A DNA stretch of 64,000 nt from NCBI RefSeq assembly GCF_008693005.1, contig NZ_VXKE01000021.1, positions 266,660 to 330,659 on the forward strand, written 5' to 3'. Below, piece after piece: positions 26,748-36,707 of the stretch (the stretch's first letter is position 1; every line of letters begins with the position of its first letter). The translations under genes were made by a program, and so were the position numbers. The stretch is from Helicobacter canis. GTDB taxonomy: Bacteria; Campylobacterota; Campylobacteria; Campylobacterales; Helicobacteraceae. A model generated the notes under the pieces. That model made no database searches and was not told the origin of the DNA. It saw only the letters and a list, made by a program, of their open reading frames with translations.

Positions 26748-26914
26748 GGTAGGCTTTAGGCTATTGCGCGCTTTTAGCCTTATCTAACTCTAAGCCACTG
26801 CTTGTGGCTGTGATTTGCTAGCCACTAGATTCTAGCGCGTTAGAATCTAAAACCCAAAGACAGAATCTAGCCTTTGCTGCAAACAAAGCTTAAAGCCCAC
26901 ATACAAGGACATAT

Positions 26915-27586
26915 ATGGAATCTAGCTTGCAAGGTATTTATGCGATTTCTAATGAGCTAGCAACGCCTTATGAGATTCTGCCACTATGTGTGGAGTCCGC
27001 CCTTAGAGCAGGGGTGAAAATCTTCCAGCTGCGTGATAAAACTCATAGTGATGAGTGGCTCTACCCTTATGCCAAAAGGCTTTTAGAGCTATGCGAGCAC
27101 TATGGTGCGCTCTTTGTGCTAAATGATAGGCTAGAGCTAGCACTAAAGCTTAATGCCAAGGCTTTACATATCGGCAAAGATGATGCTAGCTCCCCAAGCG
27201 CACTTGCTCGCATGCGTCAAAGATTTAGGGGGGTTTTGGGGGTCTCAAGCTATGGAGATTTGCAAAGAGCAAAATCCCTAGAATCTATGGGTGTGGATTA
27301 TGTGGCATTTGGGGCATTTTTCCCCTCACCCACCAAGCCAAATGCATCGCGCGCACCACTAGAGATTCTAGCGCAAGCCAAAGTCGAGCTAAAACTTCCA
27401 ATTTGCGCTATTGGTGGAATTAGCACTAATAATATCAATCTGCTAAAAATAGCTGATATGCACGCTGTGATAAGCTCTCTATGGGGTGGCGGTTTGCTAG
27501 ATTCTAGCTCCAAAGGCTTGCAATCCTACCTAGAATCTATCGCGCATAATGTCAAGGCATTGCAAAACGCGCTAGGCTATCGCTAG
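26915..27586 (+). CDS. thiE: Thiamine-phosphate synthase
   Basis: ThiE joins the pyrimidine and thiazole halves to make thiamine monophosphate. The 223-residue TIM barrel shows KIFQLRDK, LFVLNDRLELALKLNAKALHIGKDD (substrate and diphosphate site), GVSSYG, DYVAFGAFFPSPTKPNA with the mobile loop, and ICAIGGISTNNI for phosphate binding. ThiL, which phosphorylates its product, is also in the window at 49.9 kb. The DUF455 gene begins 5 bases after its stop. The 167 bases upstream hold several AGAWTCT words and no clear promoter. Confidence 0.95.
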   Translation: MESSLQGIYAISNELATPYEILPLCVESALRAGVKIFQLRDKTHSDEWLYPYAKRLLELCEHYGALFVLNDRLELALKLNAKALHIGKDDASSPSALARMRQRFRGVLGVSSYGDLQRAKSLESMGVDYVAFGAFFPSPTKPNASRAPLEILAQAKVELKLPICAIGGISTNNINLLKIADMHAVISSLWGGGLLDSSSKGLQSYLESIAHNVKALQNALGYR

Positions 27587-27591
27587 CGATT

Positions 27592-28611
27592 ATGGCTGAA
27601 GGATTGGGTGTGCAGGAGTTTTTCACTAGGCTAGGGCTGGTGCTAGCTACTAAAGATATGCGATCAAAGCATTTGCTGTTTTTGGATTTGTATGAAGACT
27701 TCTTATCTCATAGGCTGGCAATTGCACACGACTTGCCCTTAGAATCTATCGCACCCTATACACACGCTCCCATAAAGCCCGCACGCCACATTAAGCAAGG
27801 CAAGCTAGAATCTAGCAGCGGCTTTGCTAGGGCACTACACGCAATCACCCACATAGAATATAGCGCAGTAACGCTAGCCCTAGATTCTGCTTATAGGTTT
27901 CGTCATTTGCCTTATGAGTATTATGCAGATTGGCTAGAAGTGGCAGAAGAAGAGTTTAGGCACTTTTTTCTCCTAGATGGTTTGCTTGGAGAGCTTGGGG
28001 TGCAGTATGGGGACTTTGCTGTGCATAGTAATCTCTACACCGCAAGCCTTGAGACTAATGTAAGCTTGCTCTATCGTATGGGGGTGGTGCATAGGGGGCT
28101 TGAAGCGCGCGGGCTTGATGCCAACCCTTTTGTCTTGCGCAAGTTTGCTGCCTCTAAGCACCCAATGTTTGGTAAAATCGATGAAGTTTTGCAATGTATC
28201 TTGCGCGATGAAATAGGGCATGTAAGCAAGGGTGATCGCTGGTGGAAATTCGCGCTTTGTAGCTGTGGTGTTTCATCTCATCAAGCTATGCAATCTACTT
28301 TGCCAGTGCGTGTAGTAGAATCTATACAAGCTGATGTGCAAGCACTTTTGCGCTATGGGCAGCTAGATTCTAGGGTAAGCAAGCTATGGGAAGAGCTTGC
28401 ACTCACACAAGAGCAAGAGGATAGGGAAGGGCGCACTCAAGTAGCTGGCGATATGGGTGAGCAAGTGTTTTTGGCATTGTGCGCAAAATTTGCAAGCTTT
28501 AATCTATGTGGCAAAATCCCCAACACCAAGGCGCGATTGCAGTGTGGCTTTAGTGAGCGTGAGATTAGGCAGCTGGAGAGATTCTATGCTTTGCAAAAAG
28601 CTAGAATCTAG
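27592..28611 (+). CDS. DUF455 ferritin-like protein
   Basis: The 339-residue protein has a four-helix metal-binding core: ARALHAITHIEYSAVTLALDSAYRF near 82-106, WLEVAEEEFRHFFLLDGLL near 115-133 with the E-E-x-x-H pattern, and LRDEIGHVSKGDRWW near 203-217 with a second E-x-x-H. These Glu/His sets are typical of carboxylate-bridged di-iron proteins of the DUF455 family, related to the tRNA hydroxylase MiaE. The substrate is unknown. It follows thiE by 5 bases and so is likely coexpressed. Confidence 0.88.
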   Translation: MAEGLGVQEFFTRLGLVLATKDMRSKHLLFLDLYEDFLSHRLAIAHDLPLESIAPYTHAPIKPARHIKQGKLESSSGFARALHAITHIEYSAVTLALDSAYRFRHLPYEYYADWLEVAEEEFRHFFLLDGLLGELGVQYGDFAVHSNLYTASLETNVSLLYRMGVVHRGLEARGLDANPFVLRKFAASKHPMFGKIDEVLQCILRDEIGHVSKGDRWWKFALCSCGVSSHQAMQSTLPVRVVESIQADVQALLRYGQLDSRVSKLWEELALTQEQEDREGRTQVAGDMGEQVFLALCAKFASFNLCGKIPNTKARLQCGFSEREIRQLERFYALQKARI

Positions 28612-28769
28612 CTTATATATAAAGGCTCTTTACCTGCTAGAATCTAGGGAGAAAAGCTCACAGCTAGGGCGTAGCGAGTGTTTGGAGCTAGGATTTTGCT
28701 TATCCCAAATACACAAAAGTTAAGATTCTATTAAACTTTTTCGGTTTAAAATCCTAGTTTCATTTAAGC

Positions 28770-28775
28770 CATAAT
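28770..28775 (+). promoter_or_regulatory. Putative -10 box of the nuo operon
   Basis: CATAAT in AAGCCATAATAAATG, preceded by T-rich blocks (ACTTTTTCGGTTT). It lies 46 bases ahead of nuoA, which has an AAGGAG ribosome site. The 209-base gap before nuoA shows no other feature. Confidence 0.45.
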
Positions 28776-28820
28776 AAATGCCCTGATGCATTACTCAACT
28801 ATCTCGATATAAGGAGCAAT

Positions 28821-29330
28821 ATGCCTACCATAGATTCTGTAGATTCTTGGGCACTTGATGCTGCGCCGCCAGTGCAAGAGTATGCACCAGAGTTTGTGCG
28901 AGTGCAAGATCTTGCTAGCACACAAGCTTCATTGATATTTGCTGATCACGCGTATTTTGGGGTATTTGTTTTATTTATATTAAGCTTTGTTGCATTTAAC
29001 TATACGCTTAAAATCCAGCGATTCATCTCGCGCAAACTCGCTAAAAGAAACAATGAAAAGCTCAAAATGGCACCTTATGAGTGCGGACCTGTGCCAATCA
29101 AGCAGCCAGCTAAGATTTCTCACCATTTTTTCATCATCGCACTCTTATTTGTGCTGTTTGATATTGAAGTGGTGTTTATGATCCCTTGGGCTGTGGTGTA
29201 TAAGAGCTTTGTCGCAAGTAATATGGGGCTGTTTGTGCTTATTGAGATGGTAAGCTTTGTGCTGCTGCTTGTTGTGGGGCTGATTTATGCGTGGAAGAAG
29301 GGAGCGTTGCGATGGCAGAATATGGAGTAA
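28821..29330 (+). CDS. nuoA: NADH-quinone oxidoreductase subunit A
   Basis: NuoA is a three-helix membrane subunit of complex I. The conserved loop [11 protein letters not shown] with its Cys and the third helix [17 protein letters not shown] are present. At 169 residues it is about 35-40 longer than usual. The extra N-terminal part ([23 protein letters not shown]) is acidic, comes before the first helix and contains two AGATTCT words. The ribosome site AAGGAG is placed for this long start, so the extension seems real. First gene of the 14-gene operon. Confidence 0.96.
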   Translation: MPTIDSVDSWALDAAPPVQEYAPEFVRVQDLASTQASLIFADHAYFGVFVLFILSFVAFNYTLKIQRFISRKLAKRNNEKLKMAPYECGPVPIKQPAKISHHFFIIALLFVLFDIEVVFMIPWAVVYKSFVASNMGLFVLIEMVSFVLLLVVGLIYAWKKGALRWQNME

Positions 29331-29818
29331 AAGACTTGCAAGCTATGGGTGTGCCTGTCGCGCTTGGCACATTGGATAAGCTGCTAAATTGGGGGCGGAG
29401 CAACTCGCTTTGGCCTATGACTTATGGGCTGGCTTGCTGCGCGATAGAAATGATGGCAACAGGAGGAAGTCGCTTCGACTTTGACCGCTTTGGGACGATT
29501 TTCCGCGCCTCTCCTAGGCAGAGTGATGTGATGATTATCGCGGGCACTTTGACGAAAAAGCACGCAGAATTTACGCGTCGTTTGTATGATCAAATGCCAG
29601 AGCCAAAATGGGTGATTTCTATGGGGAGTTGCGCAAATACGGGGGGTATGTTTAATACCTACTCTACCGTGCAGGGGGTGGATAGGATTATCCCTGTGGA
29701 TATTTATCTGCCCGGTTGCGCACCTCGCCCAGAGACTTTGCAATACGCGCTTTTAGTCTTGCAGCGTAAAATCCGCTCTAGCAAAGCACTGCCACCAAAG
29801 GCAAAGCGGATTATATAG
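29312..29818 (+). CDS. nuoB: NADH-quinone oxidoreductase subunit B
   Basis: NuoB carries the terminal N2 [4Fe-4S] cluster next to the quinone site. Its four Cys are visible in [19 protein letters not shown] and PGCAPRPE. I chose the ATG at 29312 (168 residues), which has AAGGGAG seven bases in front, over the in-frame GTG at 29291. The gene overlaps the end of nuoA by 19 bases. Confidence 0.96.
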   Translation: MAEYGVKDLQAMGVPVALGTLDKLLNWGRSNSLWPMTYGLACCAIEMMATGGSRFDFDRFGTIFRASPRQSDVMIIAGTLTKKHAEFTRRLYDQMPEPKWVISMGSCANTGGMFNTYSTVQGVDRIIPVDIYLPGCAPRPETLQYALLVLQRKIRSSKALPPKAKRII

Positions 29819-29847
29819 GCTAGATTTTAGAGAATTAAGGAGAGAAT

Positions 29848-30693
29848 ATGTCTAGTGAAAACACCCAAAATGCCCAGCAGAATTATGACTATCTCCTACC
29901 ATCTGCTACCCATTGCGCTGCGGGCTTTGCACACATTGATGTGCAAAGAAAAGCCACGCATACGCCTAGATTCTACCAGCCTATAGAGACGCTGAAGCTG
30001 CCTATACAGGGGAGCGCGTGGGAAGTGATTTATAATCATCTTGCTTATGGATTTGCTATTGATAGGGCATATATCGAGCTTGGGATAGCAGTGATCTGGG
30101 TGCGTAAAGATGATATTGTAGGGGTGCTAGCAAAGCTTAAAAGCTTAGGCTATGAAGTGCTTAGTGAAATGAGCGCGGTAGATATGCTAGCTAAAGACAA
30201 TCGCTTTGAGATGTTCTACCAGCTGCATTCTGTGCAAGAGGGCTTTAGCGATAAGCGGCGCGTGCGCGTGAAGTGCTATCTTGGTGAAAATGAGCAAATA
30301 GACTCTGTTTCCTCGATTTTTTCGCTTGCTTTGTGGAGTGAGCGAGAGGCGTATGATATGCTTGGGATAAGGTTTGTCAATCACCCCAATCTTACTCGCC
30401 TGCTTATGCCAAAAGACTGGGTTGGACACCCTCTGCGCCGCTCTTATCCCTTACAAGGTGATGAATATGCCGCGTGGTATGAGATTGATAAAATCTTTGG
30501 TAAGGAGTATCGAGAAGTGGTGGGAGCAGAGCAGCGCGATAGTGCGCGCGTGGATCCTAATGATGGGCGCAGCTTCTCTAAGCTTGATGCAATTGGAGAG
30601 GAGGGCGATGGGCTATATATGGACGCTTCTAAAGCTCTTTTTGTCAAAGACATTGCTAGGGCGAAGAAAACTCGCCTTGAAAGAAGGAAATAA
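29848..30693 (+). CDS. nuoC: NADH-quinone oxidoreductase subunit C
   Basis: NuoC is a peripheral-arm subunit. The core motif [28 protein letters not shown] and [14 protein letters not shown] are present. The 281-residue protein has an N-terminal region of about 60 residues before the fold and a charged C-terminal tail. NuoC and NuoD are separate here, unlike the NuoCD fusion of E. coli. The stop overlaps the nuoD start (TAATG). Confidence 0.95.
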   Translation: MSSENTQNAQQNYDYLLPSATHCAAGFAHIDVQRKATHTPRFYQPIETLKLPIQGSAWEVIYNHLAYGFAIDRAYIELGIAVIWVRKDDIVGVLAKLKSLGYEVLSEMSAVDMLAKDNRFEMFYQLHSVQEGFSDKRRVRVKCYLGENEQIDSVSSIFSLALWSEREAYDMLGIRFVNHPNLTRLLMPKDWVGHPLRRSYPLQGDEYAAWYEIDKIFGKEYREVVGAEQRDSARVDPNDGRSFSKLDAIGEEGDGLYMDASKALFVKDIARAKKTRLERRK

Positions 30694-31937
30694 TGGGACA
30701 AAACTACACGCGTTTAAAACCGCAGTTTGAAAACATACATTTTGAGCGCGATGACAATACAATGGTGCTAAACTTTGGACCGCAGCACCCATCAACGCAC
30801 GGGCAGCTACGATTGGTGCTTGAGCTAGATGGCGAGAGGGTCAAAAGAGCTACTCCAGAGATTGGCTACTTGCATAGGGGTATAGAAAAGCTTGCAGAAA
30901 ATATGATCTATAACGAGTTTATGCCTACAACTGATAGGCTTGATTATATTTCTGCCATTGGGAACAACTATGCTTTCGCGCTTGGTGTGGAGCGACTGCT
31001 TGGCATACAAGCCCCACGAAAAGCCCAAGTGATACGCACGACACTCTTAGAGCTTAATCGCATCATCTCTCATATCTTTTTCATCGCTGTGCATGCTATG
31101 GATGTAGGCGCATTGTCGATGTTTTTATACGCGTTTAAGACGCGTGAGTATGGACTAGATTTGATAGAGGATTATTGCGGGGCTAGGCTTACGCATAATG
31201 CCATTCGCATAGGCGGTGTCCCACTAGATTTTCCAAGTGGCTGGCTGGAGAGTTTGGAGCAATTTTTACAAGAAGCGAGCAAAAGTGTGGATTTGTTTGA
31301 GGGCTTGCTTGATGAAAATCGCATTTGGAGAATGCGCCTTGAAGGCGTTGGAGCGATCTCTCAAGAGATGGCGAAGTCGTGGGGGCTTAGCGGGATTATG
31401 CTGCGCGCCACAGGTATTGCCTATGATATTCGTAAAGAAGAGCCTTATGAGCTCTATAATGAGCTAGATTTCTCTGTGCCTATTGGGCATTATGGGGATA
31501 GTTATGACCGCTACAGGCTTTATATGCTTGAAATTAGAGAGTCCATTAAGCTACTGCGCCAGCTTATCGCACTCTATCCAAGCAGTAATACTACTAGCAC
31601 AGGAGATGAGCTTATGGTGCGCGCGCCAGAGTATATCTCCGCACCAAAAGAAGAGATAATGACACAAAATTACTCGCTTATGCAGCATTTTGTGCTAGTT
31701 ACTCAAGGTATGCGTCCGCCAAAGGGTGAAGTTTATACGCCTACAGAGTCCCCGCGTGGTGAGCTTGGGTTTTTTATCCACTCGCTTGGGGAGGCATACC
31801 CCCAGAGAATGAAAATCAAAACTCCAAGTTTTGCACATACAGCGATTTTGCAAGAAATGCTTACAGGTGCATATATCGCTGATATTGTTACGATTGTAGG
31901 CTCGTGCAATGCGATTTTTGGCGAGGTGGATCGATGA
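30693..31937 (+). CDS. nuoD: NADH-quinone oxidoreductase subunit D
   Basis: The 49-kDa-type subunit that forms the quinone pocket with Nuo[24 protein letters not shown] near 26 carries the conserved HxxxH loop, and [34 protein letters not shown] and [13 protein letters not shown] are all typical. The 414-residue length is normal. There are 46 bases to the next gene. Confidence 0.97.
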   Translation: MGQNYTRLKPQFENIHFERDDNTMVLNFGPQHPSTHGQLRLVLELDGERVKRATPEIGYLHRGIEKLAENMIYNEFMPTTDRLDYISAIGNNYAFALGVERLLGIQAPRKAQVIRTTLLELNRIISHIFFIAVHAMDVGALSMFLYAFKTREYGLDLIEDYCGARLTHNAIRIGGVPLDFPSGWLESLEQFLQEASKSVDLFEGLLDENRIWRMRLEGVGAISQEMAKSWGLSGIMLRATGIAYDIRKEEPYELYNELDFSVPIGHYGDSYDRYRLYMLEIRESIKLLRQLIALYPSSNTTSTGDELMVRAPEYISAPKEEIMTQNYSLMQHFVLVTQGMRPPKGEVYTPTESPRGELGFFIHSLGEAYPQRMKIKTPSFAHTAILQEMLTGAYIADIVTIVGSCNAIFGEVDR

Positions 31938-31983
31938 GCCTACAAATCTCTTGCACAAACACGAAGCAAAGGGGCGGTAGATT

Positions 31984-32286
31984 ATGAAGCGATTTGACTT
32001 GCGGCATTTGCATAATGACTTTTATGCGCGTATGGGAGAGTTGATTAACACGGAGCTAGCGCAAGGTGAGGTGGGGATATTTCTCTTTGAGATTGATGAT
32101 TTTTCTAATGTCGCCAAAAGTGCCGAGTTTGTCAGCTCTAAAGGCTATGAAGTGATGAATTCTGTGCGGTTTAATCATAGGGATTGGACACTTGTGGTGC
32201 GCAAGAGTCCGCCCAAACTAGAATCCACTTTGCAAAAAGAGTCGCAATCACCTACACAAGAGAGCGCAAAGGCAGGCGATGAATAA
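31984..32286 (+). CDS. Helicobacter-specific NDH-1 subunit replacing NuoE
   Basis: The 100-residue protein sits where nuoE is found in other bacteria but lacks the NuoE [2Fe-2S] cysteines: there is no Cys at all. It corresponds by place and size to H. pylori HP1264. Complex I in this group is thought to take electrons from a carrier such as flavodoxin rather than NADH, and this protein with the next is proposed to provide the docking site. The start overlap with the next gene is 8 bases. The last 20 residues are Ser/Lys/Glu-rich. Confidence 0.85.
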   Translation: MKRFDLRHLHNDFYARMGELINTELAQGEVGIFLFEIDDFSNVAKSAEFVSSKGYEVMNSVRFNHRDWTLVVRKSPPKLESTLQKESQSPTQESAKAGDE

Positions 32287-33118
32287 TCTAGCAGCCAATC
32301 AAGCATTTTCTCAAAGTGATGCCATTTTAGTGCTGGGTGCTGGAGCGTTTGAGTTTAGGGCATTGATGGATAGTCTAGGCGACTTAGGTCAGCCTGTGCA
32401 GCAGTCTATTTTGTGTCTGCACCCCTTTGTGGATTCTCGTAGCACAGGCATAGAGCAATACCAGTATGAAGTAGGAGCAGAGCTAGGGGTCATCACGCTT
32501 TTACTTGCTGCCTTTGCTAGTGTAAATAGTCAGTTTCCTACCATAGTTATGGAGTTTGTCAAAGATTTAGATATTGGGCATATCGCTTCAGAATCTGCGC
32601 TTGCCGAAGAAGAGCTAGCAACCATAGCTCAAGCTTTGCAGCAGGCGCAATCGCCAGTGATTTTTATAGGGGAGAGCTTTTTGTGCCATAAGTATGCGCA
32701 GCTTATTTGTAAAATCATTGCAACTATTGAGATGTATTCCAAGGTAGTCTTTATCCCATCTCTAGCAAGCATTGCGCAGTATCAAAAGCTAGATTCTAGT
32801 GATGTAGTGCAAATACTTCAAGCCCTTAGCAATATCCCAGAATCTAATGGCGCATTTGTCTATCTTAGCCCATTTGATGAAGAAAATTTAGCAAGTCCGG
32901 TGCTCTATGCCACAAAGACATTTTTACGCCTATCGCATTTAGAGCAGAGCGCGCAAGCTAGGCTTATAGTGGATTGCGCTGAAGTGGATTGCGCGATTAG
33001 GCAGGTGGAGTATCTAAAAGGTGCTGCAGCTGTGCTTAAGGGCTGGCATACTCAAGGGGAGAGATTTTATCCTTTTATCACGGCGCAATTTGCACAAAAT
33101 GGGGGCTATAATGGCTAA
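32279..33118 (+). CDS. Helicobacter-specific NDH-1 subunit replacing NuoF
   Basis: The 279-residue protein stands where nuoF should be. It has no FMN- or NADH-binding glycine-rich motif and no [4Fe-4S] cysteine set, so it cannot be an NADH dehydrogenase module. Position and size match H. pylori HP1265. The sequence resembles parts of a NuoG-like domain (VLGAGAFEFRALMDSLGDLG, SPVIFIGESFL), but I see no cofactor ligands. It ends inside the start of nuoG (8-base overlap). Confidence 0.85.
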   Translation: MNNLAANQAFSQSDAILVLGAGAFEFRALMDSLGDLGQPVQQSILCLHPFVDSRSTGIEQYQYEVGAELGVITLLLAAFASVNSQFPTIVMEFVKDLDIGHIASESALAEEELATIAQALQQAQSPVIFIGESFLCHKYAQLICKIIATIEMYSKVVFIPSLASIAQYQKLDSSDVVQILQALSNIPESNGAFVYLSPFDEENLASPVLYATKTFLRLSHLEQSAQARLIVDCAEVDCAIRQVEYLKGAAAVLKGWHTQGERFYPFITAQFAQNGGYNG

Positions 33119-35705
33119 AGTTACAATCACGATCAACAACCGCACAATCACTTGCCAAGAGGGTGAAACAATTGTCGATGTCGCTAGGGAAAATGGCATT
33201 TTTATCCCTACGATTTGCTATCTAGGTGGCTGCTCACCAACTCTTGCTTGCAAAATGTGTATGGGAGAAAGTGGCGATGGCAAGAGAGTTTATACTTGTA
33301 ACACAAAGGCGAAAGACGGCTTAGTGATCAACACAGAGACAGAGCAAATCCGCAAAGAGCGGCAGATGATTATGCAAACTTATGATGTCAATCACCCGCT
33401 AGAGTGTGGAGTCTGTGATAAAAGTGGTGAATGTGAGCTGCAAAATCTAACACTCTACACCAAAGTAGCCCACCAAGATTATGCTTTGGCTGATGATGAG
33501 AAGCACGAAAAATCGTGGGCGCAAGCACTCTATGACCCTAATCTTTGCATTGTGTGCGAGCGATGTGTAACAACCTGTAAGGATAATATCGGTGAAGCCA
33601 AGCTTAAAGCTGGCAAGGCGGATTTGCACTCTCCAGATAGCTATAAAGATTCTATGCTAAAAGATCCCTATAGCGTATGGAGCAAGAAGCAAAAGTCCTT
33701 GATAGAGTTTGTAAGCGATACGCCTTGTGTAGATTGCGGGGAGTGTATTTCTGTATGTCCTGTGGGTGCGCTTACTTATAAGGACTTTAGCTACACTGCT
33801 AATGCGTGGGAGCTAAGGAAGACAAATAGCACCTGCCACTATTGCTCTATGGGCTGCCATATCACTTATGAGACAAGACATCACAATACTTTAGGAGAGA
33901 AGAAGACTTATCGCGTGAGCAATGACTTCCACTTCGCTCCGATCTGCGGGGCAGGGCGGTTTGGATTCTCTGTTCTTTCTGCTGGGGTAGAATCTAATGT
34001 GGCGAAGCTAGATTCTAGTGAGACAAGCCCCTACTTCAAGCACCTTGGAAAAGCTACTGCTATGCGGCTTGGTAGCTCTATCACTAATGAAGAAGCGATG
34101 ATTGTAAGCATTTTTAGCGCGCATTTTGGCATAAAGCTTTATAATGAAAGTGCGCGTGCGTATCAAAAGTTCCTGCCATATCTGCGGCTAAATAACACCC
34201 TGCAAGATCTCAAAGACTCTAGCACTATTATCGCACTAGGTGCGCCTGTGCGCCTGCAAGCACCACTTTTACAATATGCTATAAACAACACAATCCGCAC
34301 AAAAAAAGGCATTAAGTTCTACTATCTCCACCCAATCGCTGACACATTGCTTGCATCTTTTTCACGCTCAGTAACGCATATCTCCTATAAGCCCAAAGCC
34401 GATGAGCTGGCACTTGGCGCATTGCTTATAAGTATGCAAAGTAAGCTTGAAGAAGCCATAGCCCAAAGCCCGCAGGCTAAAGAGCTAGGGGCAATGCTCT
34501 CTACTTTGCTTAGTGGGATTCTAGCTAGTGAGCAAACCCCAGCCAAGCTAGAATCTAGCGCGGATTTGGACTCTAGTGTAGATTCTAGCCCTGCGCAATC
34601 TGCAATGCCAACTTACTTAGCATTGCAAGAAGCGGGGATAGAGCTTAGTGCATTGAGCGAGCTAGCTGGCGTGGATTTGTCGCAGATGAGCGTGATTGTC
34701 GGCGAAGAAGCAATGCTTTGCGCATTGCAAGAAAATAGCGCGATGGTCGCTGGGCTACAGATTTTAGAAAAATGTGGAGCTAGGGTCTATGTAATCCCAG
34801 CTGGTAGCAATACTGCTGGGATTGCTAGAATCTGCGGAGAGCTTTTGGAGCTGGATTCTAGCTCACTAGATTCTAGCTTAGAGTCTCAATCGCGCGATGA
34901 GTTTGTCATCGGGGTGCGTGCGCAAGGCGATGTGCTGTGGGATTGTGCGTGGAGCGATGGTGCTAGAATGCTTACTAGAGAGCCTGAAGTAGTGCTGCCA
35001 AGCCATCAGCAAATGCTAGGGAGTATGACAAATTTTGAAAATCGCCTGCTGCCATTTGCGAAGGTGCAAGCATATCAAGGCGATGACTTGGCGAGCATTT
35101 TGTATGCCTACAACAAAGCTAGGCTAGAAGTGGTTCATTATGAAAAAGAGCTAGAGAGATTCACACCAAGCACACAAGATAATACAAGCGCGCTTCTTGA
35201 TTATTTTTCAACCTACACAACATTAAGCGACTATACCAAGGCACTGCCACAAAGCAAGGGCTATGCGCCCAAAGAGCTTGCTAGCCTAGCAAACCACTAT
35301 ACACAAGGTGGAGATGATAAAAGAGGCTATATGCTTACGCCACTACTAAGCGGTGCTCTTGCTCCAGCACACACAATAGCGCAGGCTAAGCCTATAAGCT
35401 TTAACGCCTTTATCTCCTATCCGCAAAATCTCTTTAGTATCCAAAATGTGCTAGATTCTAATATGCAGCAAAGAGATGGATTCTACACTTCTAAGGCACA
35501 TTTGGAAAAACTAGGGCTTACAGAAGGGGAGTATATCACGCTCCATAGACCAAGTGCGCAAGGCAGTATCACAGGCGCGGTGTATATTGATTATGCGATG
35601 AGTGAGGATATGTGGCTCATTAGCCCGCATATTGCTAGAGAGTGGGGTGAAAATATCGCAAGCTCTTATACTTATGTAGAAAGTGCTAAGGCTACAAAGG
35701 AGTAA
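33111..35705 (+). CDS. nuoG: NADH-quinone oxidoreductase subunit G
   Basis: The long Fe-S subunit. From the ATG at 33111 it has 864 residues; an in-frame start at 33021 would overlap the previous gene by 98 bases. The N-terminus has the [2Fe-2S] set (CYLGGCSPTLACKMCMG), HPLECGVCDKSGECELQ, and two ferredoxin-type clusters (CIVCERCVTTC, CVDCGECISVCPVGA). The molybdopterin-type domain begins with CHYCSMGC. A poorly conserved insert (about 475-595; 34530-34900) is rich in DSS/ESS repeats made by clustered AGAWTCT words. Expected in the peripheral arm. Confidence 0.96.
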   Translation: MAKVTITINNRTITCQEGETIVDVARENGIFIPTICYLGGCSPTLACKMCMGESGDGKRVYTCNTKAKDGLVINTETEQIRKERQMIMQTYDVNHPLECGVCDKSGECELQNLTLYTKVAHQDYALADDEKHEKSWAQALYDPNLCIVCERCVTTCKDNIGEAKLKAGKADLHSPDSYKDSMLKDPYSVWSKKQKSLIEFVSDTPCVDCGECISVCPVGALTYKDFSYTANAWELRKTNSTCHYCSMGCHITYETRHHNTLGEKKTYRVSNDFHFAPICGAGRFGFSVLSAGVESNVAKLDSSETSPYFKHLGKATAMRLGSSITNEEAMIVSIFSAHFGIKLYNESARAYQKFLPYLRLNNTLQDLKDSSTIIALGAPVRLQAPLLQYAINNTIRTKKGIKFYYLHPIADTLLASFSRSVTHISYKPKADELALGALLISMQSKLEEAIAQSPQAKELGAMLSTLLSGILASEQTPAKLESSADLDSSVDSSPAQSAMPTYLALQEAGIELSALSELAGVDLSQMSVIVGEEAMLCALQENSAMVAGLQILEKCGARVYVIPAGSNTAGIARICGELLELDSSSLDSSLESQSRDEFVIGVRAQGDVLWDCAWSDGARMLTREPEVVLPSHQQMLGSMTNFENRLLPFAKVQAYQGDDLASILYAYNKARLEVVHYEKELERFTPSTQDNTSALLDYFSTYTTLSDYTKALPQSKGYAPKELASLANHYTQGGDDKRGYMLTPLLSGALAPAHTIAQAKPISFNAFISYPQNLFSIQNVLDSNMQQRDGFYTSKAHLEKLGLTEGEYITLHRPSAQGSITGAVYIDYAMSEDMWLISPHIAREWGENIASSYTYVESAKATKE

Positions 35706-35708
35706 GGT

Positions 35709-36698
35709 ATGGGTGAATTTGTCATCGAAACTTGTATAAAGATTTTGGTTGTCGTGCTTGTATTTTCATTTTTAGGGGGGTTTGGGACATATATTGAGCG
35801 CAAAGTTTTGGGCTATTTCCAGCGCAGACTTGGTCCTTGCTATGTAGGACCATTTGGGTTGTTGCAGTTTCTAGCCGATGCGATTAAGCTCTTTACTAAA
35901 GAAGATGTCTGCCCACAAAATGCCAATAAAGCTATCTTTATGCTAGCACCTGTGATTGCGATGATGAGCGCATTTGTCGCGATGGCGCCGATACCATTTT
36001 TTGGCGAGTTTGAGATATTTGGTAGAACCATACAGCCTATAATTTCTGACATCAATGTAGGGCTACTCTTTTTCCTAGCGGTTGGGGCAGTGGGGATTTA
36101 CGCTCCTTTGCTCGCTGGGCTTTCATCAAACTCGAAATTTTCTTTACTTGGGGCAGTGCGCGCGTGTATCCAGCTCCTTAGTTTTGAAGTGGTCTCTACG
36201 CTTAGCATTTTGCCCCCACTTATGCTTGTGGGCTCACTTTCACTTGTAGCTATGAACGATTATCAAGCAGGCGGGGTGTTTGACTGGCTCTTGTTTAAAC
36301 AGCCTTTAGCATTTGTCCTTTTCCTTGTAGCTAGCTATGCAGAGCTAAATCGCACGCCTTTTGACTTGCTTGAGCACGAAGCTGAGATTGTAGCGGGTTT
36401 TTGCACGGAGTATAGCGGCTTAAAATGGGGGATGTTTTTCCTAGCAGAATATGCTCATCTCTTTGCCTTTGGCTTTGTGATCGCGCTTATCTTTTGTGGT
36501 GGGTATCAGCCTCTATGGTTTATCCCCGGTGGGATTGCCATTATTCTAAAGGTGTGCTTTTTTGTTTTCTTAGCGATGTGGGTGCGCGCGACTTTCCCCC
36601 ATATACGCCCAGATCAGCTTATGGGAATGTGCTGGAGAGTGCTTATGCCTTTAGCTATTGTGAATTTACTTATCACAAGTGTTGTGATTTTGCTCTAG
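35709..36698 (+). CDS. nuoH: NADH-quinone oxidoreductase subunit H
   Basis: An eight-helix membrane subunit at the quinone channel. TYIERKVLGYFQRRLGPCYVGPFGLLQFLADAIKLFTKED near 26-65 and the loop NRTPFDLLEHEAEIVAGFCTEYSGLKW near 215-241 are diagnostic. 329 residues, 3 bases after nuoG. Confidence 0.97.
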   Translation: MGEFVIETCIKILVVVLVFSFLGGFGTYIERKVLGYFQRRLGPCYVGPFGLLQFLADAIKLFTKEDVCPQNANKAIFMLAPVIAMMSAFVAMAPIPFFGEFEIFGRTIQPIISDINVGLLFFLAVGAVGIYAPLLAGLSSNSKFSLLGAVRACIQLLSFEVVSTLSILPPLMLVGSLSLVAMNDYQAGGVFDWLLFKQPLAFVLFLVASYAELNRTPFDLLEHEAEIVAGFCTEYSGLKWGMFFLAEYAHLFAFGFVIALIFCGGYQPLWFIPGGIAIILKVCFFVFLAMWVRATFPHIRPDQLMGMCWRVLMPLAIVNLLITSVVILL

Positions 36699-36707
36699 GA
36701 GAATGCA

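Noticed and set aside
33021..33110. 30 extra residues on NuoG
   Set aside because: They would overlap the previous gene by 98 bases and are not part of the NuoG ferredoxin fold, which starts at AKVTITI.
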